The position numbers and the translations under genes are program-made. Of a stretch of 64,000 nucleotides of DNA, positions 7,308 through 15,918 are shown in pieces; positions within the stretch are counted from its first letter, which is position 1, and each line of letters begins with the position of its first letter. Source of the stretch: CAYVQE01 sp964633205 (GTDB taxonomy: Bacteria; Myxococcota; B64-G9); contig CAZWFN010000002.1 of the NCBI GenBank assembly GCA_964633205.1, positions 1 through 64,000 on the forward strand. Direction: 5' to 3'. The notes under the pieces are model-generated. The model saw only the letters and a list, made by a program, of their open reading frames with translations, was not told the origin of the DNA and made no database searches.

Positions 7308-8455
7308 GCGATCGGCGGATCAAGCCCTTTCCGGTCAATCGCCTGGCCCGGTTGCGGCGCGCCGAGCTCGAGTTGCTCGAGCGGCTCGAGCCGGCCGCCT
7401 GGCTGCCGCCGGTCGAAGGGGTGGCCGACGAGTTGGCCCGGCGACTCGGCCTGGGCGGGGCCGCGCTCGAGTTGGCCCGGGTCGAGGCGCTGCGCACCGA
7501 GGCGGTGCGCGCCGACTGGGCTGGCAGCTGGCGCTTCGCGGTCTTCGCCGATCCGGTGGCCGGCCGCCAGGGCTTTTTGGCGCTCGACCCCTTGCTGCTT
7601 GGTCGGCTGCAGACCTGTTTGCAGGCCGGCCGCAACGCCCTGCCGGGCGCCGGCGAGCTGGGCCCCGGCGATCGCGGCCGGCTGGCGGCATTGCTGTGCG
7701 CCGGTCTGGTCGAGCTGGGCGAGGTCGATCGCGGCTGGAACGGCTGGCGCTACCTGGGCTTGATCGAGTCGGCCGGAGCGCTCGGGCGCAGCCTGGGCGA
7801 CGCCCGCTGGCTGCTGGGCTGCTGGCTGAAGCTGCAGCCCGGTTGGGACGCGGGTTTTGCGGTTTGGTTGGAGCCCGAGGGTTCGCTGCAGCGCCGGCGG
7901 CAGAACCGCTGCCCACCGCCGCCGGTGGCCCCCTGGCTCGGCCAGCTGGAGGTGACCGCGGCGCGCCTGCTGGGATGCAGCCGGCTGGGGCTGGACGAGT
8001 TGCGGGCGCTGGCGGCCGGCGACGTGATTCTGTTGCAGCAGGTGATTCCCGATGACCGGCTCGTGCTGCGGGCCGGACGACTGTGTCTGGACGCGGTGGC
8101 GGCCGGGCAGGGCTGGCGCATCGAGCGCATCGAGCGCCGGCCGGAAGGAGCGGACATGGCCGATGAGGACATCGTCAAGGTGGCGGCGATCGACGAGGCG
8201 CCGGTCGCGGCCGAGGAGCTGCCGGTGACCCTGACCGCCGAGGCGGGCCGGGTGGATCTGACCGTGGGCCAGCTGTCCGGGTTGCGGGCCGGTGACGTGT
8301 TGACCCTGCCGGACGCGCTGCTGGGTCCGGTGGCCCTGCGGGCCGGCGATCGGCTGGTGGCCCGCGGCGAGCTGGTCGATGTCGAGGGCCGCCGCGGGGT
8401 ACGGCTGCTCGAGATCGGAGCCGCGGCGGGAGGCGGAGATGCGGTCGCTGCGTAA
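7304..8455 (+). CDS. sctQ: T3SS C-ring/sorting-platform protein SctQ
   Basis: A 383-aa cytoplasmic platform protein, GTG start overlapping sctP by 4 bases. The N-terminal two thirds match the variable SctQ region (WLGQLEVTAARLLGCSRLGL at mid length). The C-terminal SPOA/FliN domain (about 305-370) shows LPVTLTAEAGRVDLTVGQLS, GDVLTLPDALLGPVALRAGD and RLVARGELVDVEGRRGVRL. An in-frame ATG at 8156 with its own ribosome site would give a separate SPOA-only product. Confidence 0.9.
   Translation: MSDRRIKPFPVNRLARLRRAELELLERLEPAAWLPPVEGVADELARRLGLGGAALELARVEALRTEAVRADWAGSWRFAVFADPVAGRQGFLALDPLLLGRLQTCLQAGRNALPGAGELGPGDRGRLAALLCAGLVELGEVDRGWNGWRYLGLIESAGALGRSLGDARWLLGCWLKLQPGWDAGFAVWLEPEGSLQRRRQNRCPPPPVAPWLGQLEVTAARLLGCSRLGLDELRALAAGDVILLQQVIPDDRLVLRAGRLCLDAVAAGQGWRIERIERRPEGADMADEDIVKVAAIDEAPVAAEELPVTLTAEAGRVDLTVGQLSGLRAGDVLTLPDALLGPVALRAGDRLVARGELVDVEGRRGVRLLEIGAAAGGGDAVAA
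8143..8455 (+). other. Internal translation start in sctQ producing a short SctQ-C form
   Basis: Inside sctQ, ggaaggag (8143-8150) lies 5 bases before an in-frame ATG at 8156. Initiation there gives a 99-aa protein (8156-8455) containing only the SPOA domain. YscQ, SsaQ and Spa33 are known to make such short forms, which assemble with the full-length protein. The ribosome site is better than that of the full-length GTG start, supporting real dual initiation. Confidence 0.65.
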
Positions 8456-8798
8456 GCGCTTGCTCTGGATGGGCGCCGCGGTGGGCGCGGCCGCGTTGCT
8501 GGGCGCGCTGGCGCTGGCACCGGGTGATGCCGGTGCCAGCGGTGGATCATCGGGCACGCTGGCGCTGGCGGGTCTGGCCGGGTTGGTCGGAGCGGGCTGG
8601 TGGCAGCGCCGGCGCCGGGGTCGGGTGGCGGCGGCCCACCGCCGGCTGCGGCGGCTGGAGCAGCTGCGGCTCGAGCCGGGCCGCAGTCTGCACCTGGTCG
8701 AGGTCGACGGCCGCCCCTTGCTGCTGGCCGCGGGTGAGAGCGGATTGCGGCTGGTGGCGCGTTTGCCGGCCGGCAGCGGGCGGGAGGCGGCGCCATGA
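8439..8798 (+). CDS. FliO-like membrane protein within the T3SS operon
   Basis: A 119-aa membrane protein with a ribosome site (gggaggcgg) before ATG 8439. Two hydrophobic segments lie at about 8-28 and 40-56. A basic linker and a small domain follow (LEQLRLEPGRSLHLVEVDG, then RPLLLAAGESGLRLVARL), which matches the FliO motif of a Pro/Arg turn, xLVEVxGRxLLL and a closing hydrophobic strand. In flagella FliO helps assemble the FliP gate. It lies between sctQ and sctR exactly as fliO lies between fliN and fliP. FliO homologues are not normally part of injectisome operons. Confidence 0.7.
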   Translation: MRSLRKRLLWMGAAVGAAALLGALALAPGDAGASGGSSGTLALAGLAGLVGAGWWQRRRRGRVAAAHRRLRRLEQLRLEPGRSLHLVEVDGRPLLLAAGESGLRLVARLPAGSGREAAP

Positions 8799-9445
8799 CC
8801 GACTCGCCGACCCTGTTGGTGGTGGGGCTGGCCGCGGCCAGTTTGCTGCCCTTCGCGCTGGTGATGGTGACCTCCTTCGTCAAGATGGCGGTGGTGCTGT
8901 CGATCGTGCGCTCGGCGCTGGGCGCGCCTCAGATCCCGCCCAACTCGGTGGTCACCGGTCTGGCGCTGGTGCTGAGCCTGGTGGTCATGGCCCCGGTGGC
9001 CAGCCAGGTGGCGGCGGTGGTCGAGCGCGACGGCGCCGTCTGGCAGCAGGGCCGACCGTCGGACTGGCTGGACGCGGTGGAGCGGGCCGCCGAGCCGGTG
9101 CGCGGCTTTCTGGAGCGGCAGACCCGTCCGGATCACTACGCCCGCTTCGCCGCCCTCGGGGATGCCGCCCGCGCAGCTGACGACCGAGCGGCGGCCGGAA
9201 CGGTCTGGCGGGCCTTGCTGCCGGCCTTCGTGGTCAGCCAGCTGCACGAGGCCTTCCTGATGGGCTTCACCGTGTTCCTGCCCTTCCTGGTGGTCGACAT
9301 GCTGGTGGCCAGCGTGCTGCTGTCGCTGGGCATGCACATGCTGTCGCCGACCACCATCTCGTTGCCCTTCAAGCTGCTGCTGTTCGCCCTGGTCGACGGC
9401 TGGTCGCTGATCGGTGAAAACCTGCTCGGCGGCTTCGGCCTCTGA
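8795..9445 (+). CDS. sctR: T3SS export gate protein SctR
   Basis: FliP/YscR-family inner-membrane export gate subunit, 216 aa. The N-terminal hallmark TSFVKMAVVLSIVRSALG, the conserved central LLPAFVVSQLHEAFLMGF and the C-terminal helices (SPTTISLPFKLLLFALVDGW) are all present. It should form the pentameric core of the gate with SctS and SctT. Starts at ATG 8795, overlapping the fliO-like gene by 4 bases. Confidence 0.96.
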   Translation: MTDSPTLLVVGLAAASLLPFALVMVTSFVKMAVVLSIVRSALGAPQIPPNSVVTGLALVLSLVVMAPVASQVAAVVERDGAVWQQGRPSDWLDAVERAAEPVRGFLERQTRPDHYARFAALGDAARAADDRAAAGTVWRALLPAFVVSQLHEAFLMGFTVFLPFLVVDMLVASVLLSLGMHMLSPTTISLPFKLLLFALVDGWSLIGENLLGGFGL

Positions 9446-9483
9446 GCGACGGTACCGGGCGCAGCGGCGGGGAGGTGGTTCCG

Positions 9484-9741
9484 ATGGACGTGGCCGGGTT
9501 GCTGGAGTTGGGCCGGCAGGCGCTGTGGCTGGTGTTGATCGTATCGGCCCCGGTGGTGCTGGTGGCGCTGGGGGTGGGGCTGCTGGTGGGCCTGCTGCAG
9601 GCGGCCAGCCAGATCCAGGAGTTCACCCTGTCCTTCGTGCCCAAGATCCTGGCCGTGCTGCTGGTGTTGGCCGTGACCATCCCCTGGATGGGCGAGCACC
9701 TGCTGCATTTCGCCCGGCTGGCGCTGGGCGGCGGGGGGTGA
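9484..9741 (+). CDS. sctS: T3SS export gate protein SctS
   Basis: FliQ/YscS family, 85 aa, two membrane helices. Diagnostic sequence: LVLIVSAPVVLVALGVGLLV, GLLQAASQIQEFTLSFVPK and the second helix LAVLLVLAVTIPWM. ATG 9484 is chosen over the upstream GTG at 9475 because ggggaggtgg (9469-9478) gives correct spacing to it. Confidence 0.95.
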   Translation: MDVAGLLELGRQALWLVLIVSAPVVLVALGVGLLVGLLQAASQIQEFTLSFVPKILAVLLVLAVTIPWMGEHLLHFARLALGGGG

Positions 9742-9744
9742 GCC

Positions 9745-10476
9745 GTGGACGCCGTCTGGTGGGCGCTGCTGGTCGCCGGCCGGGTGCTGCCGGGCATCGT
9801 GCTGATCCCGGCCTTTGGCGGCCGCCGGGTGCCGCTGCCGGCCCAACTGGGGCTGGCGGCCTGCGCGGTGCTGCTGGTGTTCGAGCGCACCGGCTTCGGC
9901 GGCGCGACGCCGGACGGCGTGCGCTGGGTGGCGCTGCTGGGCAAGGAGCTGGCCGTGGGCGCGGTGCTGGCCCTGGCCGCCAGCTGCCCCTTCGCGGCGC
10001 TGCGTATCGCCGGCCAACTGGTCGACGATCTGCGCGGTGCCTCGCGAACCGAGGTGGTCGAGCCGACCGCCGGCGGCCGTGCCTCGCCGCTGGCGGTGCT
10101 GCACCTGCTGCTGGCCTGCGTGGTGTTCTTCGAGCTGGGCGGGCCGGTGCGGCTGGTCGAGGCGCTGGGCCACAGCTATAGCGCGCTGCCGGTGGCGGCC
10201 TTTCCGGACGGACCCCTGTTGCAGCGCGCCGGAGAGCTGGCGCTGGCGCTGACCGGCGCGGCGCTGCGCCTCGGCGTCGAGCTGGCCTGGCCGGCGGCGG
10301 CCGCGGTGCTGGCGGCCGATGCGGTGCTCGGCTTCGTCAACCGCTCCGCGCCCCAGCTGCAGGTCTTCTTCCTGGGCTTGCCGTTGCGCCTGGCCCTGGG
10401 CGCCGCCGCGGCCGCCCTGTGCCTGGAGCCGGCCGCCGACACCTTCGCCGGCTTTTGGGGCTGGCTGTACTACTAA
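9745..10476 (+). CDS. sctT: T3SS export gate protein SctT
   Basis: FliR/YscT family, 243 aa, about six membrane helices, the last of the three core gate proteins. Family features include RVLPGIVLIPAFGGRRVPLP near the start, the GKELAVGAVLALAASCPFAA region and a C-terminal helix with QVFFLGLPLRLALGA. GTG start 3 bases after sctS. The operon appears to end here: no sctU follows, and a hairpin/T-run region comes directly after the stop. Confidence 0.93.
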   Translation: MDAVWWALLVAGRVLPGIVLIPAFGGRRVPLPAQLGLAACAVLLVFERTGFGGATPDGVRWVALLGKELAVGAVLALAASCPFAALRIAGQLVDDLRGASRTEVVEPTAGGRASPLAVLHLLLACVVFFELGGPVRLVEALGHSYSALPVAAFPDGPLLQRAGELALALTGAALRLGVELAWPAAAAVLAADAVLGFVNRSAPQLQVFFLGLPLRLALGAAAAALCLEPAADTFAGFWGWLYY

Positions 10477-10530
10477 CCGCGAGAATCTTCGCGTCCCGCA
10501 AAGTTTCTCAGTAGTACTGCGCGGTTTTTT
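10467..10530 (+). terminator. Likely terminator after sctT
   Basis: A GC-rich stretch (tgcgcgg) is followed by six T at 10525-10530. accgcg (10476-10481) can pair with cgcggt (10520-10525), and gtactact (10467-10474) with agtagtac (10510-10517). These two pairings cross each other, so they form either alternatives or a pseudoknot. A second hairpin (gcggct / agccgc, 10535-10550) follows. Confidence 0.45.
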
Positions 10531-10579
10531 GGTTGCGGCTGATGAGCCGCGCTGTGAGCCCGGCCGTCCGGCGTGGCCA

Positions 10580-12415
<1,836 letters not shown>

Positions 12416-12554
12416 CTTCCGGGCTCCCTCGTCCGGCCGTTACAGTGGACCGCCTCGGCCCGCGATGCAAGCTTCGATCGGATCCGCGGACGGTCGATCG
12501 ATCGGATCTCGGAACGCTCTGGCCCGCGTCCGGGATGCCGGCTATCCTGATCGC

Positions 12555-12854
12555 ATGCGGCGCTGGCGACGAAAACTGGCCAGGATTCTGCTGCTGCTGG
12601 GCTTTGCCCTGGCCCTGGCCGCCTGGCTGCTGGGGCGCACCCGCCCGGCCGGCCCGGAGATCAGCGACGCGCCGGCCGGGGCCCTGGCGCGGGTGGTGCG
12701 GGTGGTCGACGGCGACACGGTCGAGGTGCGGCTGCTCGACGGCGGCGGCCGGCTGACCGTGCGCCTGCTGGGCATCGACTGTCCGGAATCGCGGCCCAAC
12801 GACAAGTGCCGCCGCGGAAGCATCCAAGGGCTGCGGCGCGTCCTTAGCGAATGA
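12555..12854 (+). pseudogene. Truncated thermonuclease (SNase-like) fragment
   Basis: 99 residues remain. A membrane anchor is at about 9-27, then the first half of a staphylococcal-nuclease OB fold (RVVDGDTVEVRLLDGGGRLT, then VRLLGIDCPESRPND). The metal-binding Asp pair and the Pro-Glu are present. The rest of the roughly 110-residue domain, including the catalytic Arg/Glu second half, is missing. From about 12830 the frame runs out in unrelated residues and ends inside the 3' end of vapC. Truncation next to a toxin-antitoxin module suggests that module's arrival interrupted the gene. Confidence 0.65.
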
Positions 12855-13221
12855 CCCGCACGGCCACGCCGATGGCGAGCTGCGCCCAGGCGCGGTCGGC
12901 GGTGAACGTGGTGATGCGACGGGCGGCGGCCAGGGCCAGACAGGCCCGGTCGGCCAAAGACAGGCCCAGCGGCCGGGTCGCCGGCAGCAGCGAGGCGGCA
13001 TCGGCCGCGTCTCGGGCCGTGAACGGGACCAGTTCCATGCTGGTGGTCGCGATCCGCTCGAGCACCCGCTCGCCGTCGTGCCCGTCGCGTACGAAGCGGC
13101 CGATCACCTCGGACAGGTTGATGGTCGACATGCAACAACCATCGATGACCGGGGCGACCAGCTCATGTCCTTCTTCCCGGAACAAGAACGCCAGCAGTGC
13201 GGAGGCGTCCAGGGCGATCAT
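12844..13221 (-). CDS. vapC: PIN-domain toxin (VapC type)
   Basis: A 125-aa PIN-domain ribonuclease toxin. Acidic active-site residues are visible: D5 in MIALDASALLAFL, Glu in INLSEVIG, Asp in SLADRACLALA and Asp in TFTADRAWAQL. Length matches VapC. The start overlaps the antitoxin stop by 4 bases, the typical coupled arrangement. It should cleave RNA (often tRNA) when freed of its antitoxin. Confidence 0.9.
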   Translation of the reverse strand: MIALDASALLAFLFREEGHELVAPVIDGCCMSTINLSEVIGRFVRDGHDGERVLERIATTSMELVPFTARDAADAASLLPATRPLGLSLADRACLALAAARRITTFTADRAWAQLAIGVAVRVIR

Positions 13222-13472
13222 TCCTCCAGCGCCTCCCGCCGGCGCTCGGCGATCAGCTCATCGACCACGCCCGCGGGCTTGCCGTGGCTGTAGAGTTCGT
13301 CGACCCACTCCTGGAGCCCGGCGGCGGGGGCCATCGGGGTGTCACGGTTGCAGGCCCCGATCAGGATGGCCCGGGCCTCGGCCTCCATGCTGCGGCCGGC
13401 CTTGGCCGCCCTCACCCGCAGCTTGGCGTGGACCTCGTCCGGCAGGTTGCGGATGTTCAAGATCGCCACCAC
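13218..13472 (-). CDS. vapB: Ribbon-helix-helix antitoxin (FitA/VapB type)
   Basis: An 84-aa antitoxin. The N-terminal ribbon-helix-helix DNA-binding domain reads ILNIRNLPDEVHAKLRVRAA, KAGRSMEAEARAIL, a FitA-like signature. The C-terminal helix (ELIAERRREALEE) should block the toxin. GTG start at 13472 with ggagg just upstream; a second GTG one codon later is possible. A large palindrome lies about 50 bases upstream, the likely autoregulatory operator. Confidence 0.88.
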   Translation of the reverse strand: MVAILNIRNLPDEVHAKLRVRAAKAGRSMEAEARAILIGACNRDTPMAPAAGLQEWVDELYSHGKPAGVVDELIAERRREALEE

Positions 13473-13523
13473 CAGGCCTCCTTCGAATCCGGGATGGATT
13501 CTAACCCACGTCGCTCATACATT

Positions 13524-13564
13524 CATTGTAGGCATTGTATGCGTTACTGTCAATGCCTACAATG
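13524..13564. promoter_or_regulatory. 14-bp-arm palindrome, probable vapBC operator
   Basis: CATTGTAGGCATTG (13524-13537) and CAATGCCTACAATG (13551-13564) are perfect inverted repeats around a 13-base spacer. The block is clearly more AT-rich than its surroundings. It lies directly upstream of vapB, where VapB/FitA ribbon-helix-helix proteins bind their own promoter. Confidence 0.7.
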
Positions 13565-13603
13565 CATTGTTCGCACTGGAGAAAGGTTGGGGAAAGGTGG
13601 CTG

Positions 13604-13633
13604 GCACCTTTCTGGATCGCACCTTTCTGGATC
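13604..13633. repeat. Tandem 15-bp repeat
   Basis: gcacctttctggatc occurs twice head-to-tail (13604-13618, 13619-13633), just after a 7-bp-arm palindrome (aaaggtg-N5-caccttt, 13593-13611). It lies in the non-coding gap between the vapBC operator and the end of ldh; origin unknown. Confidence 0.6.
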
Positions 13634-13648
13634 CTGGATCCGGCTCGA

Positions 13649-14590
13649 TCAGCCGAGCTGGCGGTAGGTGTCTTCCAGCACGCGGGCCGAGGCGGCCAGC
13701 CCGGCGCGTTCGTCGTCGGGCAGTTTGGCCGGAATGATGCGATCGACCCCGCCGCGGTTGACCACGCTGGGCAGGCTCAGGCACACGTCGTCGATGCCGT
13801 AGTGGCCGCCGGGACGCGACGAGACGGTCAGCACGCTGTTCTCGTCGCGCAGGATGGCGGCGGTGATGCGCTCGAGCGCCAAGTCGACGCCGAAGGTGGT
13901 GGCCCCCTTGGACTCGATCAGGTGGTAGGCGCTGGAGCGCACCTGCTGCAGGATGGCCTCCTGGTCGAGCGGCTCTACGCGATCGTCCCACTGCTCGCAG
14001 CACTCGGTCAGCGGGATGCCGGCCACGTGGCACATGCTCCACAGGGCCACCTCGCTGTCGCCGTGCTCGCCGGCGATGTAGGCGTGGACGTTGCGCGCAT
14101 CCACGTGCAGCTTGCGGCTGAGCAGGAAGCGGAAGCGGGCCGAGTCGAGCACCGTGCCCGAGCCGACCACCTGCCCGGGCCGCAGATCGGTGTGCTCCAG
14201 CACCACCCGGGTCAACACGTCGACCGGGTTGGTCACCAGCAGCAAAATGGCGTCGCGGCTGCGCTGGCAGACCTGGTCGGCCACCTCGCGGCAGATGGCG
14301 GCGTTGGTCTGGACCAGCTCCAACCGGCTCTGGCCCGGCTTCTGAGCGGCGCCGGCGGTGATGACCACCAGCTCGGCGCCGGTGCAGTCGTCGTAGTCGC
14401 CGGCGCGCAGCCGCACCGGTGGGGCGAAGAACAGGCCGTGGTTCATGTCCAGCGCCTCGGCCTCGGCCCGCTCGCGGTCGAGGTCGACCAGCACGATCTC
14501 ATCGGCCAGCCCGGTACGCATCAGCCCGAAGGCATAGGTCGAGCCCACCGCACCGGCCCCGATCACGATCACCTTGCGCTCGTCCTGCAT
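13649..14590 (-). CDS. ldh: L-lactate dehydrogenase
   Basis: NAD-dependent L-lactate/malate dehydrogenase family, 313 aa, converting pyruvate to lactate. NAD-binding GAGAVG at 11-16. The substrate-discriminating residue is Gln (Q83 in AGAAQKPGQSR), which marks lactate rather than malate dehydrogenase; R89 follows. Catalytic His is H176 in IAGEHGDSE, and the NPVDVLT motif is present. Stands as a single gene. Confidence 0.92.
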   Translation of the reverse strand: MQDERKVIVIGAGAVGSTYAFGLMRTGLADEIVLVDLDRERAEAEALDMNHGLFFAPPVRLRAGDYDDCTGAELVVITAGAAQKPGQSRLELVQTNAAICREVADQVCQRSRDAILLLVTNPVDVLTRVVLEHTDLRPGQVVGSGTVLDSARFRFLLSRKLHVDARNVHAYIAGEHGDSEVALWSMCHVAGIPLTECCEQWDDRVEPLDQEAILQQVRSSAYHLIESKGATTFGVDLALERITAAILRDENSVLTVSSRPGGHYGIDDVCLSLPSVVNRGGVDRIIPAKLPDDERAGLAASARVLEDTYRQLG

Positions 14591-14635
14591 GCCCGCAGCC
14601 CCGCTCGACCGGTTTCAGATGTCCCGATGGTAGCG

Positions 14636-14941
14636 CTATTTCTCGAGCTTTTCCATCATCTCCTCGACCTCCTCGCTGCCGTGCTGGTAGAACTTGTCCT
14701 CGTCGGGGTCGAGCTCCTTGAGCAGGCGCAGGAACTCGCCGGCGTGCTCGCGCTCCTCGTCGGCCACGTCGAACAGCACCGTGCGGGCCAGCTCGTCATC
14801 GGTCGATTCGGCCAGCTGCTGGTAGAGCTGGATGGCCTCGAACTCGGCCGCCATGCTGTAACGAATGGCGCGCACCAGTTCCTCACGGGTCAGCTTGCGG
14901 TCGTGCTTGAGCACGGAAAACGGGTTGGCGAACTCCGGCAT
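14636..14941 (-). CDS. Half-size ferritin-like protein (rubrerythrin/encapsulated-ferritin type)
   Basis: A 101-aa two-helix ferritin-like protein. Metal ligands look like E33 (AAEFEAIQLY) and the E-x-x-H of ADEEREHAGEF (about E63, H66). Half-size ferritins of this kind dimerise to build the iron centre and are often encapsulin cargo; the acidic C-terminal tail (EEVEEMMEKLEK) would fit a packaging or solubility role. No encapsulin shell gene is in the window. ATG 14941 has an aggagg ribosome site, and a perfect sigma-54 promoter lies about 70 bases upstream. Confidence 0.8.
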   Translation of the reverse strand: MPEFANPFSVLKHDRKLTREELVRAIRYSMAAEFEAIQLYQQLAESTDDELARTVLFDVADEEREHAGEFLRLLKELDPDEDKFYQHGSEEVEEMMEKLEK

Positions 14942-15010
14942 GGTGGCCTCCTGAGTCGGGGTTGGCGAACGCGGTCCGGACGCGCCGGCCGCCGGCTCGA
15001 CCGGGTTGGC

Positions 15011-15026
15011 AGCAAGGCCCGTGCCA
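15011..15026 (-). promoter_or_regulatory. Third sigma-54 promoter, upstream of the ferritin-like gene
   Basis: On the minus strand this reads TGGCACGGGCCTTGCT, identical to the element before sctP. The transcription start would be near 15000 and the leader about 59 bases. The T3SS-type palindromes are absent upstream. Instead tcgttttgg occurs twice, 14 bases apart (15112-15120, 15126-15134), a possible site for a different activator. Confidence 0.82.
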
Positions 15027-15159
15027 GCGCTGTTCGGCGGCGGTGATCGCGGGTGGCCGGGCCGATCGGGTGCGTTCCGGGTTTTCAAAGCCGCTGTCGC
15101 GCGGTTCCGGTTCGTTTTGGACGGGTCGTTTTGGCCGGATCGGGCCTGTTGCGTGCGGT

Positions 15160-15187
15160 TTGCGACCGACCGAGCCTGTGGTATACC
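15160..15187 (+). promoter_or_regulatory. Putative sigma-70 promoter for the EthD-domain gene
   Basis: TTGCGA at 15160-15165, a 16-base spacer and TATACC at 15182-15187, about 45 bases before the start codon at 15234. Confidence 0.4.
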
Positions 15188-15233
15188 CCGGCTGGAAGTT
15201 TCCGAGTCGACTTCAGCTGCGGGAGGTGAGGTG

Positions 15234-15908
15234 GTGGACAAGCTACAGTTCGTGCTGCGGGCGCCCGAAGGCATCGACCATGCCCGCTTCGGCCAGCAAG
15301 CCCGAGCGCTGGCCGAGCGGCTGTTGGCGCTGGAGCCCGAGCGGCTGAAGCTCAGCTGGACCGAGCAGCCCCCGCCGCGGCTGGCGCTGGTGCCCTTCGC
15401 GCGGCGGCCGCTGGCCCTGTTCAGCATCGTGGGGCCGAGCCCGGCTGAGCGGATCGCCGACCTGTTGGCCGAGGCCGGCGGCGCTCTGTCCGGCTACCGC
15501 GTCAGCGAGGCGCTGCCCACCGCCTACCGCCGCGACTGGCCCGACGGCCAGCGCACCCCGGGCGCCGGGCTGCTGACCCTGCTCAAGCGCAAGCCGGGGC
15601 TGTCGGATGAGCGTTTCTACCACGAGTGGTTCGGCCGCCACACCCCCAAGAGCCAGCGCATCCACCCGCTGTGGTGCTACGAGCGCAACCGGGTCGAGCA
15701 GGCGGTGCTGCCCGGCTCAGCGCCCTTCGAGGGCATCGTGGAGGAGCGCTTCCGCACCCGGGCCGAGCTGCTCAATCCGGTGCGCCTGTTCGGCGGCCCG
15801 TTGTCGTGGCTGCCGCACATGATCGAGGTCGGCCTGCACATCTCTTCGTTTCTGGACATGCGCTCGATGGAGACCTACCTGGTCGAGGAACTGCACCTCA
15901 AGAGCTGA
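15234..15908 (+). CDS. EthD-domain protein
   Basis: A 224-aa soluble protein with two ferredoxin-like (dimeric alpha/beta barrel) halves. The C-terminal half has the EthD pattern (LLTLLKRKPGLSDERFYHEW, then an Arg-His-Thr-Pro and Trp-Cys-Tyr motif). EthD-type domains occur in accessory proteins and in some dehydratases; no specific reaction can be stated. GTG 15234 is preferred over GTG 15231 because of spacing from gggaggtgag (15221-15230). Single gene, divergent from the ferritin-like gene. Confidence 0.7.
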   Translation: MDKLQFVLRAPEGIDHARFGQQARALAERLLALEPERLKLSWTEQPPPRLALVPFARRPLALFSIVGPSPAERIADLLAEAGGALSGYRVSEALPTAYRRDWPDGQRTPGAGLLTLLKRKPGLSDERFYHEWFGRHTPKSQRIHPLWCYERNRVEQAVLPGSAPFEGIVEERFRTRAELLNPVRLFGGPLSWLPHMIEVGLHISSFLDMRSMETYLVEELHLKS

Positions 15909-15918
15909 GTCGGCGGGC

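Noticed and set aside
2461..10476. Flagellar export cluster
   Set aside because: SctJ is a short lipoprotein unlike FliF, an inner rod SctI and SctK/L/O/P order are present, and no hook, ring or filament genes occur.
13649..14590. Malate dehydrogenase
   Set aside because: The discriminating residue is Gln (AQKPG), typical of lactate dehydrogenase, not Arg.
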